Shown here in pieces: positions 1-5,676 of a stretch of 9,163 nucleotides of DNA. The notes below the pieces were generated by a model. The model saw nothing but the letters and a program-made list of their open reading frames with translations. It was not told where the DNA came from and made no database searches. Position 1 is the stretch's first letter; each line of letters opens with the position of its first letter. A program made the position numbers and the translations under genes. Source of the DNA: Dehalococcoidia bacterium (GTDB lineage Bacteria > Chloroflexota > Dehalococcoidia > Lucifugimonadales > SHYF01); contig SHYF01000059.1 of NCBI GenBank assembly GCA_009692985.1, forward strand, positions 1-9,163, in the 5' to 3' direction.

Positions 1-1
1 C

Positions 2-220
2 ATCGTCTTCTTCTGCATCTCGATCAGCGACCACCTGGACGCGATAACGGTAGTTCTTAATACGAAGAGACCGCTCCCAGCCATAATGAGCGGCGCGCCG
101 TCGTCCACGGCCATGATGATAGCGGTTTTGACCCTGGTTGAGGCATTCGCCATTTGGGTATTGACCTGGAAAAGCTTGAGGGCCCATTCCCTAAGCCCGA
201 AAGTGAACGCCACGCCTTAA
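2..220 (+). CDS. C-terminal end of a membrane protein, cut by the window edge
   Basis: This is the only plus-strand frame open from the left edge. It gives 72 codons and ends at TAA (218-220), and its start lies outside the window. The visible protein begins with a hydrophobic stretch (residues 1-8), then a polar segment. Residues of about 34-56 form a clear membrane helix (SSTAMMIAVLTLVEAFAIW and onward), followed by a short positively charged tail (KSLRAH...). That pattern fits the last transmembrane helix of an integral membrane protein with a basic, probably cytoplasmic C-terminus. The family cannot be named from this fragment. A long minus-strand frame covers the same bases but has repeat-derived, low-complexity composition and no recognisable features, so I prefer the plus frame. 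The gene points towards coaX but is separated from it by about 255 bp and a promoter, so it is probably not in the same operon. Confidence 0.5.
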   Translation: MVFFCISISDHLDAITVVLNTKRPLPAIMSGAPSSTAMMIAVLTLVEAFAIWVLTWKSLRAHSLSPKVNATP

Positions 221-241
221 AACGAGTGATTGCAAGAATAT

Positions 242-262
242 CAGGCCCCCAACACGGGCTTG
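242..262 (+). other. Small hairpin downstream of the partial gene
   Basis: Bases 242-248 (CAGGCCC) pair with 256-262 (GGGCTTG) in a 7-bp stem with one G-U pair and a 7-base loop. A second inverted pair, TGCAAG (231-236) and CTTGCA (259-264), competes with it. It lies 21 bp after the stop of the upstream gene, where a terminator would be expected. There is no T-run after it, so an intrinsic terminator is not demonstrated. Confidence 0.25.
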
Positions 263-323
263 CACCCGACGCGCTGCGTCTTCGCTGGCGTTCTCTCGCT
301 GATGCTCGGCGCGGGTGATACTG

Positions 324-387
324 GCCGTTCGCCCTGTGCCTGTCGAAGGGCAAAACATTGTGATTCGACAAGCTCACCTCGGACGGG
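324..387. repeat. Two opposed copies of a short dispersed palindromic repeat
   Basis: Bases 326-351 contain TTCGCCCT..CCTGTCGAAGGGC, and 364-387 contain TTCGACAAGCTCACC followed by CGGACGGG. The cores TGTCGAA (341-347) and TTCGACA (364-370) are exact inverted copies, and GCCCT (331-335) pairs with AGGGC (347-351). From memory, the 'TTCGACARGCTCA...' motif and its complement recur as intergenic, REP/MITE-like sequences in many bacterial genomes, often as opposed pairs. The identification is by pattern only. Short frames on both strands across this stretch are repeat artefacts and are not called as genes. Confidence 0.5.
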
Positions 388-431
388 TTTGGTAGCGCAA
401 TTTTCCGCACCGATGTACTAGTAGCCACACC

Positions 432-440
432 TGCTATAAT
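432..440 (+). promoter_or_regulatory. Extended -10 promoter for coaX-coaBC
   Basis: TGCTATAAT (432-440) is a perfect extended -10 (TGn plus TATAAT). No good -35 hexamer is found 16-18 bp upstream, which is tolerated by extended -10 promoters. Predicted transcription starts near 447, leaving a leader of about 29 bases before the coaX ATG at 476. No Shine-Dalgarno match is visible in that leader. Confidence 0.55.
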
Positions 441-475
441 ATACCCATCGGCGGCGACACTATGCGGCGACCGTT

Positions 476-1267
476 ATGCTTTTAGCTATAGACATAGGCA
501 ACACCAACGTAAGCCTAGGTGCCTTTCAGGGTGAAACACTCAAAGCCACTTGGCGTTTGACCACCGATGCCAGGCGTATGCCCGACGAGTACGGCCTCGC
601 ACTGATGAGTCTCCTACCCCTACGCGGCGTCGCCACCTCTGATATCAACGCAGTGGCTATCTGCAGCTCAGTCCCGCCTCTCACCCAGGTCTTCTACGAG
701 CTGTGCGAAAACTTCTTCCATGTCAAGTCGCTGGTGATTGAAGCCGGAGTGCGTACTGGAGTCAAGATACTGTACGATAATCCCAGAGACGTGGGCGCAG
801 ACCGCATCGTGCAAGTCGCCGCCGCATTCCGGATCTACGGTGGCCCGCTGGTCGTGGTAGACTGTGGCACCGCAACAGTATTCGATGCTGTGACCGCTCA
901 GGGCGAGTTTCTGGGTGGCGCTATCGCTCCTGGACTGCGCCTGTCAGCCGAGTCGCTGTTTTCTAACACATCTCAGCTTAGACGGGTGGACCTGATAGCG
1001 CCCAAAACCGCCATCGGCAAAAACACAACCCATGCCATGCAGTCCGGCCTGGTGCTGGGCAACGTGGAACTGATAGAAGGGATGGTCAGACGCTTCAAGA
1101 AGGAGCTGGGGCAGAACGCCAAGGTAATCGGCACAGGTGGCCTCGTACCCCTAATAGCCAGCGAGACGCAGGTGTTCGACGTCGTCAACCTCGACTTGAT
1201 CTTGGTCGGCCTGCGCATGATTCATGAAATGAATGCGGGAACTAGCCCAGCGGAGGGCCGAACATGA
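476..1267 (+). CDS. coaX: Type III pantothenate kinase
   Basis: This enzyme phosphorylates pantothenate to 4'-phosphopantothenate, the first step of coenzyme A synthesis, in the cytoplasm. The 263 residues match the usual CoaX length. Visible ASKHA-fold landmarks are the N-terminal phosphate-binding motif DIGNTN (6-11), DNPRDVGADR (101-110) with the family's catalytic Asp in GADR (Asp109), DCGTATVFD (129-137), GGAIAPG (147-153), GKNT (181-184) and GTGG (219-222). Type III kinases differ from CoaA and PanK-II in resisting CoA feedback inhibition and needing a monovalent cation; this is family knowledge, not seen here. The start at 476 puts DIGNTN at the normal distance from the N-terminus, and no other in-frame start is nearby. 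There is no clear Shine-Dalgarno. Its stop overlaps the coaBC start (ATGA), so the two are co-transcribed and probably translationally coupled. Confidence 0.96.
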   Translation: MLLAIDIGNTNVSLGAFQGETLKATWRLTTDARRMPDEYGLALMSLLPLRGVATSDINAVAICSSVPPLTQVFYELCENFFHVKSLVIEAGVRTGVKILYDNPRDVGADRIVQVAAAFRIYGGPLVVVDCGTATVFDAVTAQGEFLGGAIAPGLRLSAESLFSNTSQLRRVDLIAPKTAIGKNTTHAMQSGLVLGNVELIEGMVRRFKKELGQNAKVIGTGGLVPLIASETQVFDVVNLDLILVGLRMIHEMNAGTSPAEGRT

Positions 1268-2463
1268 AAACCGCCTTTGACGGCAAGAAAGTGGTCCTTG
1301 GCGTTACCGGCAGCATCGCCTGCTACAAGGCCGTTGACCTGTGTAGCAAGCTGGTTCAGGCCGGTGCCCAGGTGGACGTCATCCTGACCGACGCCGCAAC
1401 CAAGTTCATAACGCCCCTCACATTCCGTAGCATCACCCACCGACCGGTGGTCACTGACATCTTTGACGCCGAATCGGAGCTCAGCGTAGAGCACGTGGCA
1501 CTGGCGGAGCGCGCCGACGTGGTGGTGGTGGCCCCGGCCACGGCGCACACGATTGCCAAGCTGGCCCTGGGCCTGGCCGACGATGCCATAACCACAACAA
1601 TCCTGGCCACCGCCGCGCCGGTGGTCGTTGCCCCGGCGATGGACGCCCATATGTACGATAACCCTGCTACTTTGGAGAACATCGAGACACTGAAGCGCAG
1701 GGGTATCACCGTGGCCGGCCCCGCCAAGGGACGCTTGGCCTCTGGCCTATGGGGTTGGGGCCGCATGGTGGAGCCTTCGGACCTGCTAGGGCACATCGCC
1801 GCGGCGCTGGGACGCCGGGGCGACCTGGCCGACAAGATAATCGTCATCAGCGCAGGAGGCACCCAGGAGGCCATTGACCCCGTCCGAGTAATCACCAACC
1901 GCTCCTCCGGGAAGATGGGCTACGCCATCGCAGAGGCGGCCCGAGACCGGGGTGCTCACGCCGTCCTTGTCACCGCTCCTACCTCTCTCCCCGACCCGCC
2001 CTTGGTGGAGGTGCATCACGTCGAAAGCGCCCTGGAGATGCGTGACGCCGTAGCCGCTTGCTGCGAAAATGCTGACGCCCTGATAATGGCCGCCGCCGTG
2101 GCAGACTACCGGTCAGCAAACCCGGCTGGACAGAAGATGAAGAAGGGCAAGGGCGACACGCTCACCATTAGCCTTATCAAGAACCCGGACATCCTGGCGG
2201 AGACCCAGGGAACCAAGGTCAAGGTAGGCTTCGCCGCCGAGACGGAAGACCTCCTGGCCAACGCCCGCCAGAAGCTGATAAATAAGAACGTACACCTGTT
2301 CGTGGCCAACGACGTGACCGCCCCCGGCGCAGGCTTTGGCGTAGACACCAACAAAGTAACTATCATTGACAGGGACGGCGGCGTTGAAGACCTTCCCATC
2401 ATGACCAAGTACGAGGTAGCCCACCGCATCCTGGACCGGGTAGCGAAGCTGCTGAAAAGCTGA
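1264..2463 (+). CDS. coaBC: Bifunctional phosphopantothenoylcysteine decarboxylase / phosphopantothenate-cysteine ligase
   Basis: CoaBC joins cysteine to 4'-phosphopantothenate (CoaB half) and decarboxylates the product to 4'-phosphopantetheine (CoaC half, FMN-dependent). These are the two steps after CoaX. The 399 residues are typical. The CoaC domain (about 1-185) shows VTGSIACYK (14-22), the catalytic His in SVEHVALAERAD (His77) and PAMDAHMYDNPAT (124-136). The CoaB domain (about 188-399) shows ISAGGTQEAIDPVR (195-208), TNRSSGKMG (211-219), AAAVADY (276-282), the KMKKGKG lysine cluster (290-296), GFAAETED (322-329) and VANDV (347-351). Two CoaC motifs are non-canonical: PAMD in place of PAMN, and ASGLWGWGRM in place of the ACGD-type motif, so the usual Cys is Ser159 or Ser160-aligned. 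I recall this combination in other intact CoaBC proteins, so it is probably a subfamily trait. GGAGG (1252-1256) lies 7 bp before the ATG, which overlaps the coaX stop. Confidence 0.96.
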   Translation: MKTAFDGKKVVLGVTGSIACYKAVDLCSKLVQAGAQVDVILTDAATKFITPLTFRSITHRPVVTDIFDAESELSVEHVALAERADVVVVAPATAHTIAKLALGLADDAITTTILATAAPVVVAPAMDAHMYDNPATLENIETLKRRGITVAGPAKGRLASGLWGWGRMVEPSDLLGHIAAALGRRGDLADKIIVISAGGTQEAIDPVRVITNRSSGKMGYAIAEAARDRGAHAVLVTAPTSLPDPPLVEVHHVESALEMRDAVAACCENADALIMAAAVADYRSANPAGQKMKKGKGDTLTISLIKNPDILAETQGTKVKVGFAAETEDLLANARQKLINKNVHLFVANDVTAPGAGFGVDTNKVTIIDRDGGVEDLPIMTKYEVAHRILDRVAKLLKS

Positions 2464-2464
2464 G

Positions 2465-2518
2465 AGATTGCGAGAGGATTGTCATTGCGAGTCCCGGTTT
2501 ATCGGGACGTGGCAATCT
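2465..2518. repeat. Palindromic ATTGCGAG/GGCAATCT dispersed element between convergent genes
   Basis: Outer arms AGATTGC (2465-2471) and GCAATCT (2512-2518) are exact inverted copies. Inside is a 6-bp hairpin, GTCCCG (2491-2496) and CGGGAC (2503-2508), with loop GTTTAT. ATTGCGAG occurs twice in direct orientation (2467-2474 and 2484-2491), 17 bp apart. From memory, 'GTCATTGCGAG...GTGGCAATCT' is a recurrent intergenic palindrome in many bacterial genomes. It fills most of the 77-bp gap between coaBC and the convergent MFS gene. There it could act as a two-way transcript end or stabilising stem, but no T-run follows on either strand. Confidence 0.6.
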
Positions 2519-2540
2519 GGGGCGGTTCCATCGAATCCTG

Positions 2541-3902
2541 CTAATTCCGGGTGACGCTTTCTGCGGCACCGCCTGCCAGAGCTGGCTCCGCCACTCGTGC
2601 CCTATTTCTAAGCAGCATCACCACCAGCGCCGCCGCAACAAAAAGGCCAGCCGCCTGCACCAGGAACACGGACCGCAGTCCAGTCATGGTAGCGATTGTG
2701 CCACCAGCCAGCGGGCCAAAACCAAAGGCAGCAGCCGATACGCTTTGCAAAGCGCCAAAGCCTGTACCCTGTTTCTCCACTGGCATGGCCAGCCCGACGA
2801 GCCCGCTGGCTGAGCTGATCAATGTGCCCTGGAACACACCACCCACAGCCAAAAACAGATAAAGCAATGGGATGGAATCAACGAACATGAAAGGCAGGTA
2901 GCAAGCCCCCGCGCCTACGCATGCTACGGTCATTATTCTGTTCAAACGAAAACGCCCGTTTAGCCTGCCTGCACCGTAGGCCCCCGCAGCTCCGGCAACT
3001 CCCAGGATGCCAAAGGCAACACCCGTGGCCGTAGCGCCGCTTCCTGGCGCAAAAGTGTCCAGAAGCACCGGCAGCACAGTGGACATCAAGTTGGGAGAGA
3101 CCTGGACAACGAACATCATAGCCAGCAAAGGAGCCAGCTCCCTTGAAGTCACAAGACTCCAGATGTCCGTAAACACCTGAATGCGGAAGACCGGCCCCGC
3201 ATCCAGTGGCCGCTGGAAGTTTTCCCTGGCAAACACCAACACCAGCAGACCCGCAAGGCCAATAACAACTCCAGCTGCGTAAAAGGCTCCCCTGTATCCC
3301 ACAGCCTCTGCCAAGAAGCCGCCCATCAGAGGGCCCACGGTGCTGCCCACAAACATGGCAGATTGCAAAGCTCCCACATTTAAGGCTATCTTTTCCTTGG
3401 GGGAGGTGGATGCCACCAGCGCCATGGCAGGCGCAAACACACCAGAGGCTATCCCAGTGACAAGACGCAAGGCCGTCAGTTGGTAAACGTTTCCCGAAAG
3501 GCCGGTGAGAGCGACCAAGATAGCGCCGCCGAACATGGCACGCACCACGTTTCTCTTGCGACCAAACCGGTCAGCCAGAACGCCCCATATAGGGCCAGAT
3601 AGAAACATGGTAAGGCCCATAGCGCTGCCAGATAGGCCTGCCCAGAAGGCGGCCCTGGCTGGATCCTTTATCCCTAGCTCTTGGACAAACAAGGGAGTGA
3701 AAGGGAAAACAAAGCTGAAGCCGATGACGCAGACGACCTGCGCCAACCACATAACCGCCAGGTTGCGCTTCCAGGAGACAGCGGGACCCGGCTGCTGTTT
3801 CGCAGCGCCTTTGGCGATGGATCCCTCAGTCCGCCGTGTGGCGAGAGACTCCGCTCGTTGGTTTTGTTGAGCGTTGGCGTCGTGGCCAGAAGTCGTTGTC
3901 AT
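2541..3902 (-). CDS. Major facilitator superfamily transporter, multidrug-efflux (DHA1/MdtG) type
   Basis: This is a 453-residue inner-membrane protein with the hydropathy of a 12-helix MFS carrier, probably exporting small molecules by proton antiport. The first helix is at about 48-70 (LAVMWLAQVVCVIGFSF, then FPFTPLFVQELG). The family's motif A follows helix 2 as GVLADRFGRKR (107-117), the best single diagnostic. A central loop near FARENFQRPLDAG separates the two six-helix halves, and the tail is short and polar. About 44 hydrophilic residues rich in Gln, Ala, Ser and Lys/Arg precede helix 1. The next Met (51) lies inside that helix, so the start at 3902 is favoured although no Shine-Dalgarno is visible. 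The best guess is drug or metabolite efflux; the substrate cannot be read from sequence. It is convergent with coaBC and divergent from the secreted-protein gene, so it is a single-gene unit. No adjacent regulator gene is present. Confidence 0.9.
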   Translation of the reverse strand: MTTTSGHDANAQQNQRAESLATRRTEGSIAKGAAKQQPGPAVSWKRNLAVMWLAQVVCVIGFSFVFPFTPLFVQELGIKDPARAAFWAGLSGSAMGLTMFLSGPIWGVLADRFGRKRNVVRAMFGGAILVALTGLSGNVYQLTALRLVTGIASGVFAPAMALVASTSPKEKIALNVGALQSAMFVGSTVGPLMGGFLAEAVGYRGAFYAAGVVIGLAGLLVLVFARENFQRPLDAGPVFRIQVFTDIWSLVTSRELAPLLAMMFVVQVSPNLMSTVLPVLLDTFAPGSGATATGVAFGILGVAGAAGAYGAGRLNGRFRLNRIMTVACVGAGACYLPFMFVDSIPLLYLFLAVGGVFQGTLISSASGLVGLAMPVEKQGTGFGALQSVSAAAFGFGPLAGGTIATMTGLRSVFLVQAAGLFVAAALVVMLLRNRARVAEPALAGGAAESVTRN

Positions 3903-3929
3903 ACGTTTACGCTAGGTGGTTGAACTCCC

Positions 3930-3935
3930 ATTATA
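3930..3935 (-). promoter_or_regulatory. -10 element of the MFS gene promoter
   Basis: Read on the minus strand, bases 3935-3930 are a perfect TATAAT. It lies 27 bp upstream of the MFS start codon, giving a leader of roughly 20 bases. No convincing -35 hexamer is present at 16-18 bp, so the call rests on the -10 and its position only. Confidence 0.4.
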
Positions 3936-3947
3936 CGGCTAAATCAC

Positions 3948-3976
3948 TTGGCAGGTGGGAAGCATTCGAGTAACAT
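3948..3976 (+). promoter_or_regulatory. Sigma70-type promoter for the secreted-protein gene
   Basis: TTGGCA (3948-3953) and TAACAT (3971-3976) are separated by exactly 17 bp. They match the consensus hexamers at 5/6 and 4/6 positions. Predicted transcription starts near 3983, about 24 bases before the ATG at 4007. The -35 lies only 12 bp from the minus-strand -10 of the MFS gene, so the two polymerases would compete for this stretch. Confidence 0.45.
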
Positions 3977-3994
3977 GGCCCCACGCTATGGGGC

Positions 3995-4000
3995 AGGAGG
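3995..4000 (+). promoter_or_regulatory. Strong Shine-Dalgarno of the secreted-protein gene
   Basis: AGGAGG (3995-4000) is a full anti-16S match, 6 bp before the ATG at 4007. It is the strongest ribosome site in the window. It marks 4007 as the true start of the secreted-protein gene and contrasts with the absence of any such site before the internal ATG at 4443. Confidence 0.75.
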
Positions 4001-4006
4001 CGAGTT

Positions 4007-4189
4007 ATGAGGTTCACAGCCCTGACTCTGGGCATATTGCTCTCCTTGCTTATGTTTGGCACAGCCCTGGCCGATAGTAGTGGCGTTTTAGCCGCGCCTT
4101 CGGCCGTCCCCGTGGGGCCTGGTTTCGACCTGTTTGAAACAGCCCCAGCAGCAACGGAGTTTGACTTCAGTGGGTTACCGATTCCCTAG
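4007..4189 (+). CDS. N-terminal fragment of the secreted protein, with signal peptide
   Basis: This 60-codon frame is what would actually be translated from the strong AGGAGG site. Residues 1-22 are a classical Sec signal peptide: Arg2, a hydrophobic core TALTLGILLSLLMFG, and ALA at 20-22 as the cleavage site. The mature remainder is about 38 residues, containing GPGFDLFETAPAATEFDF and ending GLPIP. The sequence after its TAG continues in the same frame with a family-like HFFASGSEPF. TAG differs from the Gln codon CAG by a single C-to-T change, so it looks like a premature amber rather than a natural end. As a stand-alone product it would be a small exported peptide; I regard that as unlikely to be its evolved role. 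Confidence 0.5.
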   Translation: MRFTALTLGILLSLLMFGTALADSSGVLAAPSAVPVGPGFDLFETAPAATEFDFSGLPIP

Positions 4190-4316
4190 CACTTCTTCGC
4201 CTCGGGTTCCGAGCCGTTCTCTAGGCCAGTCAAGTTCTGTGGGGTTCCCCTAGGGACCTTATTGGGTAATAACGTTGGCTCCGCGGACACAGTCGTGGGA
4301 CGATCAGCGCCCATGA

Positions 4317-4328
4317 CCCCCCCCTTTT
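4317..4328 (+). repeat. C8T4 homopolymer tract at the frameshift
   Basis: Eight C (4317-4324) followed by four T (4325-4328) sit in the only window (4317-4336) where both frames of the secreted-protein gene are open. Loss of one base here would restore the downstream frame. Poly-C tracts of this length are slippage-prone in replication and also error-prone in sequencing. Confidence 0.7.
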
Positions 4329-4442
4329 CCCGCCACTGAAACAGTCCCCATAGAGATAGTAGCTCTGAACCTCAGGAGTTGCCAGCCTATAACTGTCACC
4401 TATCCATCAGCACCGTCCGAACTTTGGATTGTCCACGCCTCT

Positions 4443-5540
4443 TTGTCACCCGCCATGCCCTCTACCGGGCAAATGAACATCACCAAGACACAGCCCAACG
4501 GTGGGACATTTGACTCGGTGCTCCAGGTCGTACCTAGATTTTCATTCACCCGCTTGCCCGACCTAGCCCAGCGGACTCTGGACGTAGGAGCCATCCTTCC
4601 ACTGCTGCCACCCTTAACCGGGCAGTTGCTTATTCTACAGGGCATAGATATTCCTTGGACCGACACTTGCCCTCCATCCGTGCTGGTAGTGCCAGGTCTG
4701 AACGATCAGGGATTCTGCCCCAGCGCCAACCCTACTGCAAAGGTAACCTCCATCTTGCAGGCACCAATAATTTTGCACGGCATCAGGCCGGCTCAGAGTT
4801 GCCCCCCGGAGATTGACGTCTTCCCCAACTCCAAGGCGATTATTTTTCTGGTGAAGCCTACCCTGGATCAGGTGCAAGTGGTCCTGTTTGGCCGCAAGGT
4901 GTTCATAGTGGACATCTGTGATCCGATGGATACGAACAGCAACACCCGAGAGCAGGTGCAAACAGAGATGGTCGCGATAGATCTCGTGGGCCCCAATCCC
5001 TCCCTGGGCCTTGTCAACGTGCGGCTCCGCAGCCCCCTGTTAGACCCATATCAATGGTCAACCGGTGAGATCGAAGAGACCAGTAACACCCAGAATGGCC
5101 GGCTGGATCTCCCTCCGTTTGCACCCTCCGGCACCGCCGCCAGCTTCTTCGACGTCTTCTTCGAGATCGATGTTCAGGGCCAGACATTGCACAACGAAGT
5201 CGCCACGCGGGAGCAGGCCACCATCAGTTACAAGCCACCTGCCCAGAGCGAATCCTACGTGTGGACTGGAAACCTTGAACTCTTTGATGCTGGTGGGAGC
5301 CCCACAGGCTTCAGAATCATAGGTATCATTGAGATACCAGATCCACCACCACCCCCTCCCACACCTACACCAACGCCTACGCCTACACCTACGCCTACGC
5401 CGGTGCCGCCCACACCTACGCCAACACCGACCCTGGTGCCTTCAGTGGGCGGCTGGGGATTACTGGGCATGGCCGCTGGATTGGCGGCACTCGTCATACT
5501 GGTGCGGCGACGCACAGCCAGGACACCCCAGCGCGACTAG
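4443..5540 (+). CDS. C-terminal part of the anchored surface protein
   Basis: A gene finder would report these 365 codons as a separate gene. The frame is open further upstream to 4317, and the ATG at 4443 has no ribosome site and no signal peptide, so it is better read as the 3' part of the gene starting at 4007. Residues 1-295 are an extracytoplasmic region rich in beta-prone and polar segments (TFDSVLQVVPRFSFTRL near the start), with several Cys. Residues 300-331 are a Pro and Thr-Pro linker. Residues 332-365 form a sorting-type tail: VPSVGGWG, a membrane helix (about 338-354), then RRR. The tail resembles IPTL-CTERM or other WG-TM-Arg anchors seen on exported proteins; the exact class is not certain. 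Binding partner or function is unknown. Confidence 0.6.
   Translation: MSPAMPSTGQMNITKTQPNGGTFDSVLQVVPRFSFTRLPDLAQRTLDVGAILPLLPPLTGQLLILQGIDIPWTDTCPPSVLVVPGLNDQGFCPSANPTAKVTSILQAPIILHGIRPAQSCPPEIDVFPNSKAIIFLVKPTLDQVQVVLFGRKVFIVDICDPMDTNSNTREQVQTEMVAIDLVGPNPSLGLVNVRLRSPLLDPYQWSTGEIEETSNTQNGRLDLPPFAPSGTAASFFDVFFEIDVQGQTLHNEVATREQATISYKPPAQSESYVWTGNLELFDAGGSPTGFRIIGIIEIPDPPPPPPTPTPTPTPTPTPTPVPPTPTPTPTLVPSVGGWGLLGMAAGLAALVILVRRRTARTPQRD
5343..5435 (+). repeat. Pro/Thr-coding hexamer repeat
   Basis: The stretch is built from imperfect tandem copies of a CCTACR/CCAACR-type hexamer, coding alternating Thr-Pro after a run of six Pro, interrupted once by VPP. It encodes an extended, stiff spacer between the globular part and the C-terminal anchor of the surface protein. 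Copy number may vary between strains. Frames on the other strand here (Gly-Val repeats) are artefacts. Confidence 0.8.
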
Positions 5541-5609
5541 GACCCTGCGTAAACGTATCCTCGAAGTTACCGTCTGACGGCTAATCCGCCACGAAAGGTC
5601 GGTTGCTCG

Positions 5610-5637
5610 TTGACGGTATCCGTCGCCGTGCTACAAT
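5610..5637 (+). promoter_or_regulatory. Sigma70-type promoter for valS
   Basis: TTGACG (5610-5615) and TACAAT (5632-5637) each match consensus at 5/6 positions, with a 16-bp spacer. Predicted transcription starts near 5644, leaving a leader of about 33 bases. That is too short for a T-box, so tRNA-responsive leader control of valS is not supported. The 69 bp between the surface-protein stop and this promoter holds no recognisable terminator. Confidence 0.65.
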
Positions 5638-5676
5638 GGCGTCTAATCCCGAACCCATCCATCCAGGTACGCTGTT

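Larger units (their letters stand above)
4007..5540 (+). pseudogene. Secreted, C-terminally anchored surface protein, interrupted by an amber codon and a +1 frameshift
   Basis: Two frames join into one gene of about 510 codons. The first frame runs from ATG 4007 through TAG at 4187-4189 and stays meaningful beyond it (HFFASGSEPF, then GNNVGSADTVVGRSAPM) until TGA at 4337-4339. The second frame opens at 4317, directly after a TGA at 4314-4316, and reads FPATETVPIEIVALNL into the long 3' frame. The shift must lie in 4317-4336, most simply as one extra base in C8 (4317-4324) or T4 (4325-4328). The composite has a signal peptide (ALA at 20-22), extracytoplasmic domains, a Pro/Thr linker and a C-terminal membrane anchor. 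From memory, secreted hypothetical proteins of Chloroflexota and Planctomycetes carry FDLFETAP, IP-DFF-PGSDPF and VPIEIVALxL in this order, which supports a single ancestral gene. A real pseudogene, a homopolymer sequencing error and phase variation cannot be separated here. TAG also ends the MFS gene, so recoding is unlikely. Confidence 0.75.

Noticed and set aside
57..428. 123-codon minus-strand frame and a 63-codon plus-strand frame (230-421) upstream of coaX
   Set aside because: Both run through the dispersed repeat, have Arg/Ser-rich low-complexity products and no ribosome site; the minus frame also opposes the better membrane-protein frame at 2-220.
1222..2429. Several long minus-strand frames within coaX and coaBC
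   Set aside because: They are antisense shadows of two clearly functional genes in GC-rich sequence; the products show no domain and have no ribosome sites.
4330..4340. Programmed +1 frameshift at the CAC-TGA junction, release-factor-2 style
   Set aside because: There is no upstream Shine-Dalgarno-like stimulator at the right distance and the P-site codon CAC cannot re-pair on ACT; slippage or an indel in the adjacent C8T4 tract is simpler.
5343..5435. CRISPR-like or minisatellite array
   Set aside because: The periodicity is a 6-base Thr-Pro coding repeat without spacers, in frame with the surface-protein gene.
5570..5580. Terminator at the CCGTC/GACGG inverted repeat after the surface-protein gene
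   Set aside because: The arms are separated by one base, too short a loop to fold, and no T-run follows.
5538..5676. T-box or amino-acid-responsive leader for valS
   Set aside because: The predicted leader is only about 33 bases and lacks the T-box sequence, specifier stem and terminator; a plain sigma70-type promoter explains the region.
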